Below are positions 17,900 to 26,160 of a DNA stretch of 64,000 nt, in pieces. The DNA is from Alphaproteobacteria bacterium (lineage in GTDB: Bacteria; Pseudomonadota; Alphaproteobacteria; Rhizobiales; Rhizobiaceae). How positions within the stretch are numbered: position 1 is the stretch's first letter; each line of letters begins with the position of its first letter. A model generated the notes under the pieces. The model saw only the letters and a program-made list of their open reading frames with translations. It ran no database searches and was not told the DNA's origin. The stretch lies in assembly GCA_024742485.1 (NCBI GenBank), contig JANSYK010000003.1:806001-870000 (forward strand), given 5' to 3'. The translations under genes were made by a program, and so were the position numbers.

Positions 17900-19478
17900 T
17901 ACGGCACGGCTGCTCGACGATCCCACCGTCTGGCCCAGTGGCTGGCGCAAATGGACACCGGCTGTTCTTTTTAGAATTGCGCTTTATCTCGGCATTTGCC
18001 TGGCGCTTATTCTGACCGTCCCAAATGCGTTGTTCGACCCCGAAACGCAGGCCATCACATTGACAATTGGCGCCCTCGGTGCATGGCGCTATGGGTGGTG
18101 GTTCACGCACGCCGTGCGCGCACTGATTTATGGCAAAATCGTATATCCGAGGATGCGCCGAGGCGGAGAAAAAATCTGGCAATCGGGTTGGCGACCGCGC
18201 CATCTCCACTTCATGATGACCACTTACAAGGAACATCGCGAAATCACCGAGATGGTGGTGAGATCGATCCTGCGTGAGGTCAGGGCCTCTGGAGTTCCCG
18301 GCACAATTTGGCTTGGATCATCGGACCGTTTTGACGAAGATATTATCACTGATTTTCTGTCCAGGGAGGCGCAGGACACCGACATCACATTGCGGATCAT
18401 TCGTCAGAACGTATCCGGCAAGCGAGCGGCGATTGGCCTTGTCTTGCGCGCCATGTGCCGCCTTCCTGTGCTTGATGATGATCTGGTTGTCTTCATGGAT
18501 GGCGACTTCGTTCTGTCCGAAGGTGCCATTGGTCGCTGCATGCCGCTTTTCAAACTCTATCCGGATCTGCAAGCCTGTACGACCGATGAGGAAGTCATCT
18601 GCATTGGCCCCAAATGGATCGAGACATGGTTGAAGATGCGCTTTGCCCAGCGCCGCCTGGCCATGCAGTCACACGCATTGTCCGGAAGGGTCCTGACGCT
18701 GACCGGAAGAATGTCGGTTTTTCGAGCCAGGCACCTCAAACAGCTTGAATTCATCCGTCTTCTTGAAGCCGATCACCTTGATCACTGGCTCTGGGGGCGC
18801 TTTCGTTTCCTGTCTGGCGACGACAAGAGCACCTGGTACTACATGCTGAAGAAGAATGCGCATATGCGCTATGTACCCGATGCGCTCGGTTACACGATCG
18901 AAGTGATTGAGGGGTCGGGAATGGACCGCATGGTCCAGAACTTTCGTCGATGGTCCGGCAATATGCTGCGAAACGGCGCCCGCGCAATCAAGCTGGGCCC
19001 GAAAGCCATGCCCTTCTTCATCTGGTGGTGTCTGATAGATCAACGCCTCTCCATGTGGACCATGCTTGTCAGTCCCATGCTGGCTCTGTCGGCGATGTTT
19101 CTCGTCGGAGTGAGCTATCTTCTTTCCTACGTGCTCTTCATCGCCATCAGTCGATTGCTGCTGTCGCTTGTCCTGTGCACCTATTCCAGAAAGGTAGAGT
19201 TGTCCTATTCCTGGATCCTGTATCTCAATCAGCTGATCAATGCGTCCGTAAAGGTTTACTGCATCTTCCGGCTGTCCAAGCAGCGATGGTCCAATCGGGG
19301 AAATCAGGCCGCTGGAATGAATGGCGATAGTGTCGTGGAAATGGCACGCAACGGGATGGCGGCCTGGTGCACGTCAATCGCCGTTGGATTGCTCTTCCTG
19401 GTAACGGTTCACTATTCAAATTTGATCGAAATACCATCGTCAGCGCAGATATGGGATTTTTTCGATCTCTTCAGGTGA
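17883..19478 (+). CDS. alg8: Alg8-like processive family 2 glycosyltransferase
   Basis: A 531-residue inner-membrane polysaccharide synthase. Two N-terminal membrane segments lie at about 25-70. The cytoplasmic GT-A domain has VVFMDGDFVLSEGAI (the DxD motif), a later acidic pair in SGDDKSTWY, and QNFRRWSGNM, the QxxRW signature of processive beta-glycosyltransferases. Three or more C-terminal membrane helices follow (from about 365, and a last one at about 495-515). Length and order match Alg8, which polymerises mannuronate from GDP-mannuronate. Overlap with the PilZ gene and the AlgD-type dehydrogenase in the locus support an alginate-like uronan, although the exact sugar cannot be read from sequence. 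Confidence 0.85.
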   Translation: MAIRFDTARLLDDPTVWPSGWRKWTPAVLFRIALYLGICLALILTVPNALFDPETQAITLTIGALGAWRYGWWFTHAVRALIYGKIVYPRMRRGGEKIWQSGWRPRHLHFMMTTYKEHREITEMVVRSILREVRASGVPGTIWLGSSDRFDEDIITDFLSREAQDTDITLRIIRQNVSGKRAAIGLVLRAMCRLPVLDDDLVVFMDGDFVLSEGAIGRCMPLFKLYPDLQACTTDEEVICIGPKWIETWLKMRFAQRRLAMQSHALSGRVLTLTGRMSVFRARHLKQLEFIRLLEADHLDHWLWGRFRFLSGDDKSTWYYMLKKNAHMRYVPDALGYTIEVIEGSGMDRMVQNFRRWSGNMLRNGARAIKLGPKAMPFFIWWCLIDQRLSMWTMLVSPMLALSAMFLVGVSYLLSYVLFIAISRLLLSLVLCTYSRKVELSYSWILYLNQLINASVKVYCIFRLSKQRWSNRGNQAAGMNGDSVVEMARNGMAAWCTSIAVGLLFLVTVHYSNLIEIPSSAQIWDFFDLFR

Positions 19479-19558
19479 TCGAAGTTGGGATGCCCCGATT
19501 GTGGAGTGGCCGGGTTCAAACAACACCTGCGCGCCAGACGTACCGATGAGAAAATCCA

Positions 19559-19594
19559 ATTGCCGAATGCGCAAGCACCATTGCAAATTGCAAA
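19559..19594. promoter_or_regulatory. Candidate enhancer sites for the sigma-54 activator, unit 2
   Basis: TTGCCGAATGCGCAA (19560-19574, inverted repeat TTGC-N7-GCAA) and ATTGCAAATTGCAAA (19580-19594) lie 91-125 bases upstream of the predicted start. The second is the exact reverse complement of the 15-mer at 23867-23881 upstream of unit 3. Confidence 0.65.
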
Positions 19595-19658
19595 GCAGCG
19601 GAATGTTTGGTCCGAATGGAAAAGACATAAGAGTATGAAATAAAACAATAAAGCAGTG

Positions 19659-19675
19659 TGGCACGCGTTTTGCAA
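19659..19675 (+). promoter_or_regulatory. Sigma-54 (-24/-12) promoter of the acetylation/export unit
   Basis: TGGCACGCGTTTTGCAA has GG at 19660-19661 and GC at 19672-19673 with the exact 10-base spacing. Transcription would start near 19685, about 20 bases before the first gene. Confidence 0.92.
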
Positions 19676-19705
19676 CTCCTTTGATAAGCAGATTGGAGCT
19701 GTATG

Positions 19706-21043
19706 ATGCGAACCGCAAAACACACCGTTCGGAAAGGTGGCCTGGCCCTTTTCGTCTTGTCCCTATGTTGCGCAATGCTGATCGGCGCGGCGCCGGCCAT
19801 GTTCACTATCCTTGTTGATCCTTACGAGCTGTTTGGTGAGCGCATTCGAGCGCCAAGAATCTCGGAACTTGCGGAAAAGGATCACTATCCGCTGTGGAAG
19901 CTGGCCCGATACAAAAGAGGGGCCCACGACACCGTCATACTGGGAGACAGCAGGGCGAGAGCCCTGCGCGAGAAGTATTGGCATGAACTGGGCATGAAGC
20001 GCGCCATCAATCTTGCCTATGGCGGTGGCACCATTCCGGAAATCCACGCAACATTTGATCTCATCAAATCCGACGGCGCAATCCGCAATCTCGTCATTGG
20101 AATTCAGTTGCGAAGCTTTGACGAAAAACACAAAGGCGGCATGAACAGGGTTCCTGAGGCTGTCAGGCTTTTGAGCGCCCGCACCGAGTATCTCAAGAAC
20201 TGGTCCGTCGCTAAAACGGCTTTCAAGGTGCTAAAGGCAGAGAACGAGGACACGGTTGAGTGGCTCAACTCCATCAGTCCGACGTTGGTTGCCAGTGCCA
20301 GCGCCCAGGAGCCCGGTCAGGTTCCCCTCGAAACTCTACTGTCTCCCGAAATATGCTTTTCATGCCCATTGCATCACGATGCACGGCCAACCCCTCAAAG
20401 ACGGTGGTTCGGTCGCTACGCCGGAACCCATCTTCCAAGCTGGGAGTTGGCCGACACCGAGCGGCTTTGGGACCCGATCGATGCGACGCACTTCCTGCCA
20501 TACTATGTGCCGCAGCACCTTCAGCGCGTGCTGCCGGCAAAGATGCAGAGACAGATTGATCGAAATGCTCCGTCCGACTGGCGTGGATTCGAACTGTCTG
20601 AACGATATTGGCATCTTCTTGAGGAGATTTCGGCGTACGCACATCAGCGGGACATCAATCTCACCTTTGTCATTCCACCCACGGTAATCGAGATGCAGGC
20701 GACCATCGAGCATCATGGTCTTGCGGCCCTCAATATCGGGCTCCGCGCTGAACTCGCGAAGTTGGGAACGGTCGTCGACTTCGATTTTCCGAACGCTCTC
20801 ACCAGCAAATTCGAAAATTTCTCCGACGCCTATCATTTCAGACCGACGGTGGCGCGCGCCATTGTCGGTGAACTGGTTTCCCAACTGGCGATGCCACATG
20901 GCGCCAAATCGCAGGGTCTGATTCCGCAGCCGATCATTCGCTGTCCCGTGAAATCAGCGAATGTCGCGCAAACCGTTTCAGGCGGAGACGTTGTCATGGT
21001 CGGTGATCACAATTGCCGCCGATGGATCAGGAAGGGCGCATGA
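19706..21043 (+). CDS. SGNH-hydrolase-like polysaccharide O-acetylation protein (AlgJ/AlgX role)
   Basis: A 445-residue protein with an N-terminal signal anchor (about 12-35), so the body is periplasmic. TVILGDSRARAL carries the GDS nucleophile motif and FSDAYHFRP near the C-terminus gives a DxxH pair, so the Ser-Asp-His triad expected of SGNH acyltransferases such as AlgJ, AlgX and DltD-like partners of MBOAT proteins is plausible. AlgI is encoded two genes downstream, so this is likely the terminal acetyl donor or transferase. The similarity is at fold and motif level; I cannot tell AlgJ from AlgX. Two adjacent ATGs exist (19703 and 19706); GGAG spacing favours 19706. It overlaps the next gene by an ATGA junction. 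Confidence 0.65.
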   Translation: MRTAKHTVRKGGLALFVLSLCCAMLIGAAPAMFTILVDPYELFGERIRAPRISELAEKDHYPLWKLARYKRGAHDTVILGDSRARALREKYWHELGMKRAINLAYGGGTIPEIHATFDLIKSDGAIRNLVIGIQLRSFDEKHKGGMNRVPEAVRLLSARTEYLKNWSVAKTAFKVLKAENEDTVEWLNSISPTLVASASAQEPGQVPLETLLSPEICFSCPLHHDARPTPQRRWFGRYAGTHLPSWELADTERLWDPIDATHFLPYYVPQHLQRVLPAKMQRQIDRNAPSDWRGFELSERYWHLLEEISAYAHQRDINLTFVIPPTVIEMQATIEHHGLAALNIGLRAELAKLGTVVDFDFPNALTSKFENFSDAYHFRPTVARAIVGELVSQLAMPHGAKSQGLIPQPIIRCPVKSANVAQTVSGGDVVMVGDHNCRRWIRKGA

Positions 21044-22251
21044 TGTCCAAACTTCATTTTTCAGTTCGCAAACAAGGAATTGCGCCTATCGCCGCCATGA
21101 TCGCCGCAACTGCAGCCATTGCGGTTTATGCCTTCTATCCGACCCAAATGATCCACGTCATGGATCCGCTTGTTGCCAGCGACCTCAAACAGGCAAGGCA
21201 ATTTGGTAAATCCGGTGATTGGACGTCCTCTGCAACACTGATTGCGCCGCACGTGAAAGGACACAACCCACAGGCCAAACTGGAATATGCGTTGCTGCAA
21301 AGCCGGGGCTGGGGTGTCGAGCGCAATCGTGAACAGGCTCGTCAACTGCTTCTACAGGCTGTGAGCTACCATTTTTCTGGGCGGGGGCGGGCAGCATTTG
21401 AACTCGGCCGCCTGTACAAATCGGCATCCGGCGATGACTGCACCCGCATTGCCCTTGAGTGGTTCATCAAGGCGGCCAATTGGGATTACGCAAAAGCTCA
21501 TCTTGAACTTGGTGCGGCCTATGGAAGGGGCCTTGGCACCGATCCGGACCTGGCAAAAGCGCTGAAACACTATCAGATCGCTGCGGAGACCGGATCGGCC
21601 GCGGCCATCTGGTCGATGATCGAACTGGTGCAAAAGGGTAACAGCGTCACTGAACCGGATTTGCAGTCAGCCAAGGCATTGGCTGAAAGATATCTGCCGC
21701 GATTGATCGACCAGGCTCAGGGTGGGAATGCCTATGCGGCACGGACCCTCGCACGTCTTCATCTCAATGGCGTAGTTGTTGCCTTCAACCGCGAGAAGGC
21801 GGGGCGCTGGTTCACCGAGGCCGCGCGGCTCGGGGATCCGGTTGCCATGCACGATCTTGCGATTTTGCTCATGGAATCGGGCCAGGTGTCCGAGACCGGA
21901 GACACCGTTCTCGAACTGATGCGGGAGAGCGCCAATCGCGGTTACGCAGGCGCAATAACGGCCATGGGTCGTTTGCACCTACAGAGGAAATTCGGATTGT
22001 CCCCGCCAGACGCCGTCGACTGGTTCAGGCAGGGGGTTGCCGCCGGGCACCCGGGGTCCATGGAGGAGTTGGCGCGACTCTACATCGCTGGCGAGCTTGT
22101 TGAACGGAACCCTCTTGAGGCCCGACGACTCGCCGCGATGGGAGCGAAACTGCACCACCAGGGGGCAAAGCGCCTTCTTTCGGAAATCGACACGAAACTC
22201 GACGGAGCGGGCGGCAAGATAGATGCCCTTCGCTTGTCCAAGCGAGGGTAA
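21040..22251 (+). CDS. Sel1/TPR-repeat periplasmic protein (AlgK-like)
   Basis: A 403-residue protein beginning with a single hydrophobic helix (about residues 12-32) and then tandem Sel1-like repeats, for example YALLQSRGWGVERNREQARQLL, AHLELGAAYGRGLGTDPDLAKAL, LARLHLNGVVVAFNREKAGRWF and LARLYIAGELVERNPLEARRL. AlgK, the alginate scaffold that couples the inner-membrane complex to the AlgE porin, is a TPR/Sel1 solenoid. Unlike AlgK, this protein has no lipobox cysteine and is probably anchored in the inner membrane or secreted. No porin gene is seen nearby. The start overlaps the preceding stop (ATGATG at 21040); the second ATG is equally possible. Confidence 0.7.
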   Translation: MMSKLHFSVRKQGIAPIAAMIAATAAIAVYAFYPTQMIHVMDPLVASDLKQARQFGKSGDWTSSATLIAPHVKGHNPQAKLEYALLQSRGWGVERNREQARQLLLQAVSYHFSGRGRAAFELGRLYKSASGDDCTRIALEWFIKAANWDYAKAHLELGAAYGRGLGTDPDLAKALKHYQIAAETGSAAAIWSMIELVQKGNSVTEPDLQSAKALAERYLPRLIDQAQGGNAYAARTLARLHLNGVVVAFNREKAGRWFTEAARLGDPVAMHDLAILLMESGQVSETGDTVLELMRESANRGYAGAITAMGRLHLQRKFGLSPPDAVDWFRQGVAAGHPGSMEELARLYIAGELVERNPLEARRLAAMGAKLHHQGAKRLLSEIDTKLDGAGGKIDALRLSKRG

Positions 22252-22255
22252 TCCA

Positions 22256-23758
22256 ATGGTTTTCAGTTCACTGGAATTCATCTATCTGTTTTTGCCGCCT
22301 GTTCTCTTTGGCTTTTACGTTTTGAGAGCCCTGCGCCTCGAGAGTGCGATCATCTGGTGGCTGATCCTGGCTTCCGTTGTTTTCTATGCATGGTGGAGCC
22401 CGCCGCATCTTCTACTTTTGTTCGGATCCGTCATGTTCAACTATGGCGTCCACCGCCTGTTGCTGCGCCACCGATCAAAAGCGCTATTTGTCGGCGGCGT
22501 TGTTGTCAATCTTGGCCTGTTGGCCGTTTTCAAATACGCGGATTTCCTGATCGGCAACGTGAATGCGGTCGCCAATCTCGAGATGACGGAACTGGGCCTT
22601 ATTCTTCCGCTGGCAATATCCTTCTATACCTTTCAGCAGATATCCTTCCTGCACGATACCTGGGCCGCGCGGGTAAAGCCCTGCGATTTCAAGCGTTACG
22701 TTCTGTTCGTGACATTCTCTCCGCAATTGATCGCCGGACCGATCGTCATGCAAAGGGACACGATTCCGCAGTTCCGACTGGCGGTCTTCACCAACAGGAC
22801 CATTCTCAATCTCGTTCTCGGGTCGACGCTGTTCTTCATCGGGCTGTTCAAGAAAATCGTTCTCGCAGACGGCGTTGCACCTGTCGCAAACGCAGCCTTT
22901 GGCCTCGCAGACCAGGGGCAGATGTTGCCAATGACCGCCTCCTGGCTGGGTGCTGTGGCCTATACGTTCCAGATCTATTTCGATTTTTCGGGATATTGTG
23001 ACATGGCATTGGGTCTGGCGCGCATTTTCGGTATTCGTCTGCCGATCAATTTCAACTCGCCATACAAGGCGCGCAGCATTGTCGAATTCTGGCATCGCTG
23101 GCACATCTCGCTGTCGCGGTTTCTGCGTGATTACCTCTATATTCCGCTGGGTGGAAACAGAACCGGCATTTTGGGCAGACATGGCAACCTGATGGCGACC
23201 ATGTTGCTTGGCGGCCTCTGGCACGGTGCCGGATGGAACTTCGTCCTTTGGGGTGCGCTCCATGGCAGCTACCTGATCGCCAATCACGTCTGGAGCGCCA
23301 GCACAATTGGTGCTCGTGTTCGCAAAGCAGTGCCCGGTTTTGTCTATTCCACGCTGAGCTGGGGTCTGACCATGATTGCCGTGATCGTTGCCTGGGTATT
23401 TTTCCGTGCCGAGACATTGCAGGGCAGCTTGATCATGTTGCAGAGTATGGTCGGATTGTCAGCGGCGGCCTCGGCGGGCTGGCTTGACATGATCCCCAAT
23501 GCACAAATGGTGCCGCCGATGCTCGCAGCGATGCTTGTTGTCGTGGTGTGGCTGCCCAACGGCCTCGAGTTGACGGTCCACTACAGACCCGTGCTGTCGG
23601 CAGCCAGGGAACTCGTCGGCACCAGGACGGCATGGTCCCGAATTCGTTGGTCACCGACACCCGCATGGAGCGTTGCGATCGCGGTCGTGGGATCCATGTC
23701 GCTGATTCAGATCTACCGTCTCAACGACCTGACGGAGTTTATCTACTTCAATTTCTGA
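22256..23758 (+). CDS. algI: AlgI-like MBOAT O-acyltransferase
   Basis: A 500-residue polytopic membrane protein starting at ATG 22256, with FSSLEFIYLFLPPVLFGFYVL typical of AlgI N-termini. QQISFLHDTW, FVTFSPQLIAGPIVM, DFSGYCDMALGLARIFGI and FWHRWHISLSRFLRDYLYIPLGGNR are core MBOAT motifs, and GGLWHGAGWNF places the invariant catalytic histidine at 323, as in AlgI (His322). It moves acetyl groups across the inner membrane for O-acetylation of the polymer. A strong terminator follows the stop, closing the unit. Confidence 0.92.
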   Translation: MVFSSLEFIYLFLPPVLFGFYVLRALRLESAIIWWLILASVVFYAWWSPPHLLLLFGSVMFNYGVHRLLLRHRSKALFVGGVVVNLGLLAVFKYADFLIGNVNAVANLEMTELGLILPLAISFYTFQQISFLHDTWAARVKPCDFKRYVLFVTFSPQLIAGPIVMQRDTIPQFRLAVFTNRTILNLVLGSTLFFIGLFKKIVLADGVAPVANAAFGLADQGQMLPMTASWLGAVAYTFQIYFDFSGYCDMALGLARIFGIRLPINFNSPYKARSIVEFWHRWHISLSRFLRDYLYIPLGGNRTGILGRHGNLMATMLLGGLWHGAGWNFVLWGALHGSYLIANHVWSASTIGARVRKAVPGFVYSTLSWGLTMIAVIVAWVFFRAETLQGSLIMLQSMVGLSAAASAGWLDMIPNAQMVPPMLAAMLVVVVWLPNGLELTVHYRPVLSAARELVGTRTAWSRIRWSPTPAWSVAIAVVGSMSLIQIYRLNDLTEFIYFNF

Positions 23759-23796
23759 TTTGGATACACTTCTGCCCATGCTGATCGAGACACCCC

Positions 23797-23824
23797 GGCG
23801 GCGCCTTCATGGCGCCGCCTTTTC
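23797..23824 (+). terminator. Rho-independent terminator after algI
   Basis: Perfect arms GGCGGCGCC (23797-23805) and GGCGCCGCC (23811-23819) enclose a TTCAT loop and are followed by TTTTCGTTTTC. It lies 39 bases past the algI stop. Confidence 0.9.
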
Positions 23825-23866
23825 GTTTTCGGAAAAAGTCAAGGGAGCTGGCACGCAAACTTGTCT

Positions 23867-23881
23867 TTTGCAATTTGCAAT
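23867..23881. promoter_or_regulatory. Candidate enhancer site for the sigma-54 activator, unit 3
   Basis: TTTGCAATTTGCAAT is identical to the reverse complement of the unit 2 site at 19580-19594 and lies about 112-126 bases upstream of the predicted algD start site. Confidence 0.65.
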
Positions 23882-23965
23882 TCTGATCATTCCAAATCGC
23901 AATGATTTTTTCAGGTATCAGGCAAGAGAAATTCCTAAACAATTGAAAAACAACAATAAAAATTG

Positions 23966-23983
23966 TTGGCACGATACTTGAAA
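23966..23983 (+). promoter_or_regulatory. Sigma-54-like promoter of algD (degenerate -12)
   Basis: TTGGCACGATACTTGAAA has a perfect -24 element (GG at 23968-23969) and correct spacing, but the -12 dinucleotide is GA instead of GC. Transcription would start near 23993, 29 bases before the algD ATG. It is probably weaker than the other two promoters. Confidence 0.75.
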
Positions 23984-24021
23984 CTCTTTTGTCAGTAACA
24001 CGAAACCTGAAAGGCAATTCG

Positions 24022-25425
24022 ATGAATGTTCTGGCAAACACCGCGCAATTTCAGCACCAGTTTCCCGTACCGCGACAGGGCGAGGGAAGCTCAAAAATTT
24101 CAGTTATCGGACTCGGCTATGTCGGCGCCGTATCCATGGCCTGCTTGTCGAGTCTTGGCCACCGCGTGGTGGGTGTCGATGTCGATCCCGTCAAGACTGA
24201 AATGATCGCAGACGGACGGTCCCCAATTCATGAGAAAAACCTGGAAGAACTGCTTTCAACCGGTGTCGCCGATGAATTGATAACGACAACCGGGGACATA
24301 TCGGACGCGGTGCTGAAAACTGATGTTACTTTTGTTTCGGTCGGCACTCCAACAGCGCCTGATGGGGGCTGCGACTTCAAATATATCCGCGCGGCGGCCC
24401 GCGCCATCGGCGAGGGCCTGTCGCGCAAGCAGAGCTATCACGTCGTGGTCATGCGTTGCTCGGTTCCGCCGGCGTCCACACTGTCCGTCATGGTACCGGA
24501 AATTGAAAAAGCATCCGGCAAGTCGATGGGCGATGATTTCGGCATCTGTTTCAATCCGGAATTTCTCAGGGAGGGAACGGCCGTTGCAGACTTTAATGCG
24601 CCTCCAAAGACGGTCATTGGCGCCAATGATTGGTTCGCGGCCGAGATCGTGGCCGACATTTATCGGCCAGTTGATGCGAACCCGATCATGACCACGATCG
24701 AAGTTGCTGAAATGGTAAAATATGTCGACAATGTCTGGCATGCTACAAAGGTCTGTTTTGCCAATGAAGTTGGCCGGGTCTGCAAACCATTGGGCGTCGA
24801 CAGCCACGCTGTGATGGATATCTTTGTCGAAGACACCAAGTTGAACCTGTCTCCCTACTATCTGAAACCCGGATTTGCCTATGGAGGCTCATGCCTCCCC
24901 AAGGAAGTGCGGGCCGTCGTGCATCTGGCCGAACAGGTGGGGGTCGACACGCCGCTCTTTTCAAGCCTGGCTGCCACCAATAACAAACAGATCGAGGCGG
25001 CAGTCGACCTCATTCGTCTAAGCGGCGCCAAGCGAGTTGGTTTTCTCGGACTCGCATTCAAGGCGGGAACCGATGATTTGAGGGAAAGTCCGATCCTGGA
25101 AGTGATGAACCGCCTCATTGAGGATGGCTGTGACGTCACGGCATACGATCCGGCGATCAAACCGGATACCCGGGTCGGAAATCAGTTCGAATATGTGCGC
25201 AATGTCTGCCCGCATCTTGAACCGACGGTATCGGCGCTGCCAGAACTTCTGCGCCATCAGGGTGTCAGTGTCATCGATGAAAGCGACGTTGTGGTTGTAA
25301 CGCAAAACACTCCGGAAATCCGGCAGATTGTGGCCGCACGGCTTGAGAGAGCGAAAATCATCGATCTCGTGCGTCTCTTCAAAGTCACGCCAACATTTGA
25401 AAATTACGAGGGAATTGGATGGTAA
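24022..25425 (+). CDS. algD: GDP-mannose 6-dehydrogenase, AlgD-like
   Basis: A 467-residue NAD-dependent dehydrogenase of the UDP-glucose/GDP-mannose family: SVIGLGYVGAVSMACLSSLG (Rossmann loop), CVGTPT-like VGTPTAPDGG, EVAEMVKYVDNVWHATKVCFANE, GGSCLPKE (catalytic Cys291) and FKAGTDDLRESP. The central block and the C-terminal YEGIGW follow Pseudomonas AlgD (AEGICW) more closely than UDP-glucose dehydrogenases, so GDP-mannose to GDP-mannuronate is the favoured reaction. The ATG at 24022 is used because the predicted transcript starts after the in-frame TTG at 23989. It is transcribed as its own unit. No AlgA (GDP-mannose supply) is present in the window. Confidence 0.88.
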   Translation: MNVLANTAQFQHQFPVPRQGEGSSKISVIGLGYVGAVSMACLSSLGHRVVGVDVDPVKTEMIADGRSPIHEKNLEELLSTGVADELITTTGDISDAVLKTDVTFVSVGTPTAPDGGCDFKYIRAAARAIGEGLSRKQSYHVVVMRCSVPPASTLSVMVPEIEKASGKSMGDDFGICFNPEFLREGTAVADFNAPPKTVIGANDWFAAEIVADIYRPVDANPIMTTIEVAEMVKYVDNVWHATKVCFANEVGRVCKPLGVDSHAVMDIFVEDTKLNLSPYYLKPGFAYGGSCLPKEVRAVVHLAEQVGVDTPLFSSLAATNNKQIEAAVDLIRLSGAKRVGFLGLAFKAGTDDLRESPILEVMNRLIEDGCDVTAYDPAIKPDTRVGNQFEYVRNVCPHLEPTVSALPELLRHQGVSVIDESDVVVVTQNTPEIRQIVAARLERAKIIDLVRLFKVTPTFENYEGIGW

Positions 25426-25700
25426 CGCGAATTTTCCAATCCATCTGACCAGGTCGTCGGGAGGTCATGTGGCTTCCCGGCGGTTCCTCGTGAGTGCGCC
25501 CAGGTGTATGCAGCAAAAGCTGAAAAGGAGACAGCGCCGACCATCGGTCTCACATTCGACGACCACATCGTTACTCCCGTACCCGCTGAGCCAATACGAT
25601 GGTGCGGATCATTGGCCGGCTGCACCGCGACTGTTGTTGACAACGCACTGGAGCGTTTCCAGACATTGCTGATATAGTCCTGCCTCATTGGAGGACAGCC

Positions 25701-26108
25701 ATGGCAGGGGAAACGATACGCAATCCGTCGAACCATGATCACTTCATGCAGCTCGACAGATTGAACCAGCGGGTCAGGATCGCGTTCGACGGTATGGACA
25801 TTGCCGTGTCCGACGGAGCGATCCGGTTACTGGAACATGGTCGACGCCTCTATCAGCCGCAATATTATGTTCCGCACGCCGATATCGACGTGCAACTTGT
25901 CAGGAGTGACAGGGCAACCCATTGTCCGCTCAAGGGGAATGCGACATATTTCAGCCTGCGGGATGAAGACGGCCAGGTAACGGCAGACAATCTCGGGTGG
26001 TCATACGAAGACCCATACGATTTTGCAGTCGCGCTATCGGGATATGTTGCGTTTGATCCGCAGCGTGTTTCCATAACTGTCGAGGCTGCTGATACTCGCG
26101 ATACATAA
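25701..26108 (+). CDS. DUF427 domain protein
   Basis: A 135-residue small beta-rich protein of the DUF427 family, recognised by the order of VRIAFDGMDIAVSDGAIRLLE, YYVPHADIDVQLV, HCPLKGNATYFSL, WSYEDPY and YVAFDP. The family is widespread and its function is unknown. A GGAGG-like sequence (ttGGAGGacagcc) precedes the ATG. It is 52 bases upstream of the Tag-like glycosylase gene and may share its transcript. The preceding 275 bases contain no gene I can support. Confidence 0.85.
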   Translation: MAGETIRNPSNHDHFMQLDRLNQRVRIAFDGMDIAVSDGAIRLLEHGRRLYQPQYYVPHADIDVQLVRSDRATHCPLKGNATYFSLRDEDGQVTADNLGWSYEDPYDFAVALSGYVAFDPQRVSITVEAADTRDT

Positions 26109-26160
26109 GGCAGGAACAGCGGGGCAACCCGAAACTGGAATGCCATAGAGCGGACGGGAT

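Noticed and set aside
23849-23866. Second -24-like element (CTGGCACGCAAACTTGTC) upstream of algD
   Set aside because: The spacing to the -12-like TTG is one base too long and no GC follows, so it does not fit a sigma-54 promoter; the element at 23966 does.
25426-25680. Open frame continuing after the algD stop, ending TLLI
   Set aside because: It has no start codon with a ribosome site, mixed third-base use and no family I recognise. A minus-strand frame across the same region is equally unconvincing.
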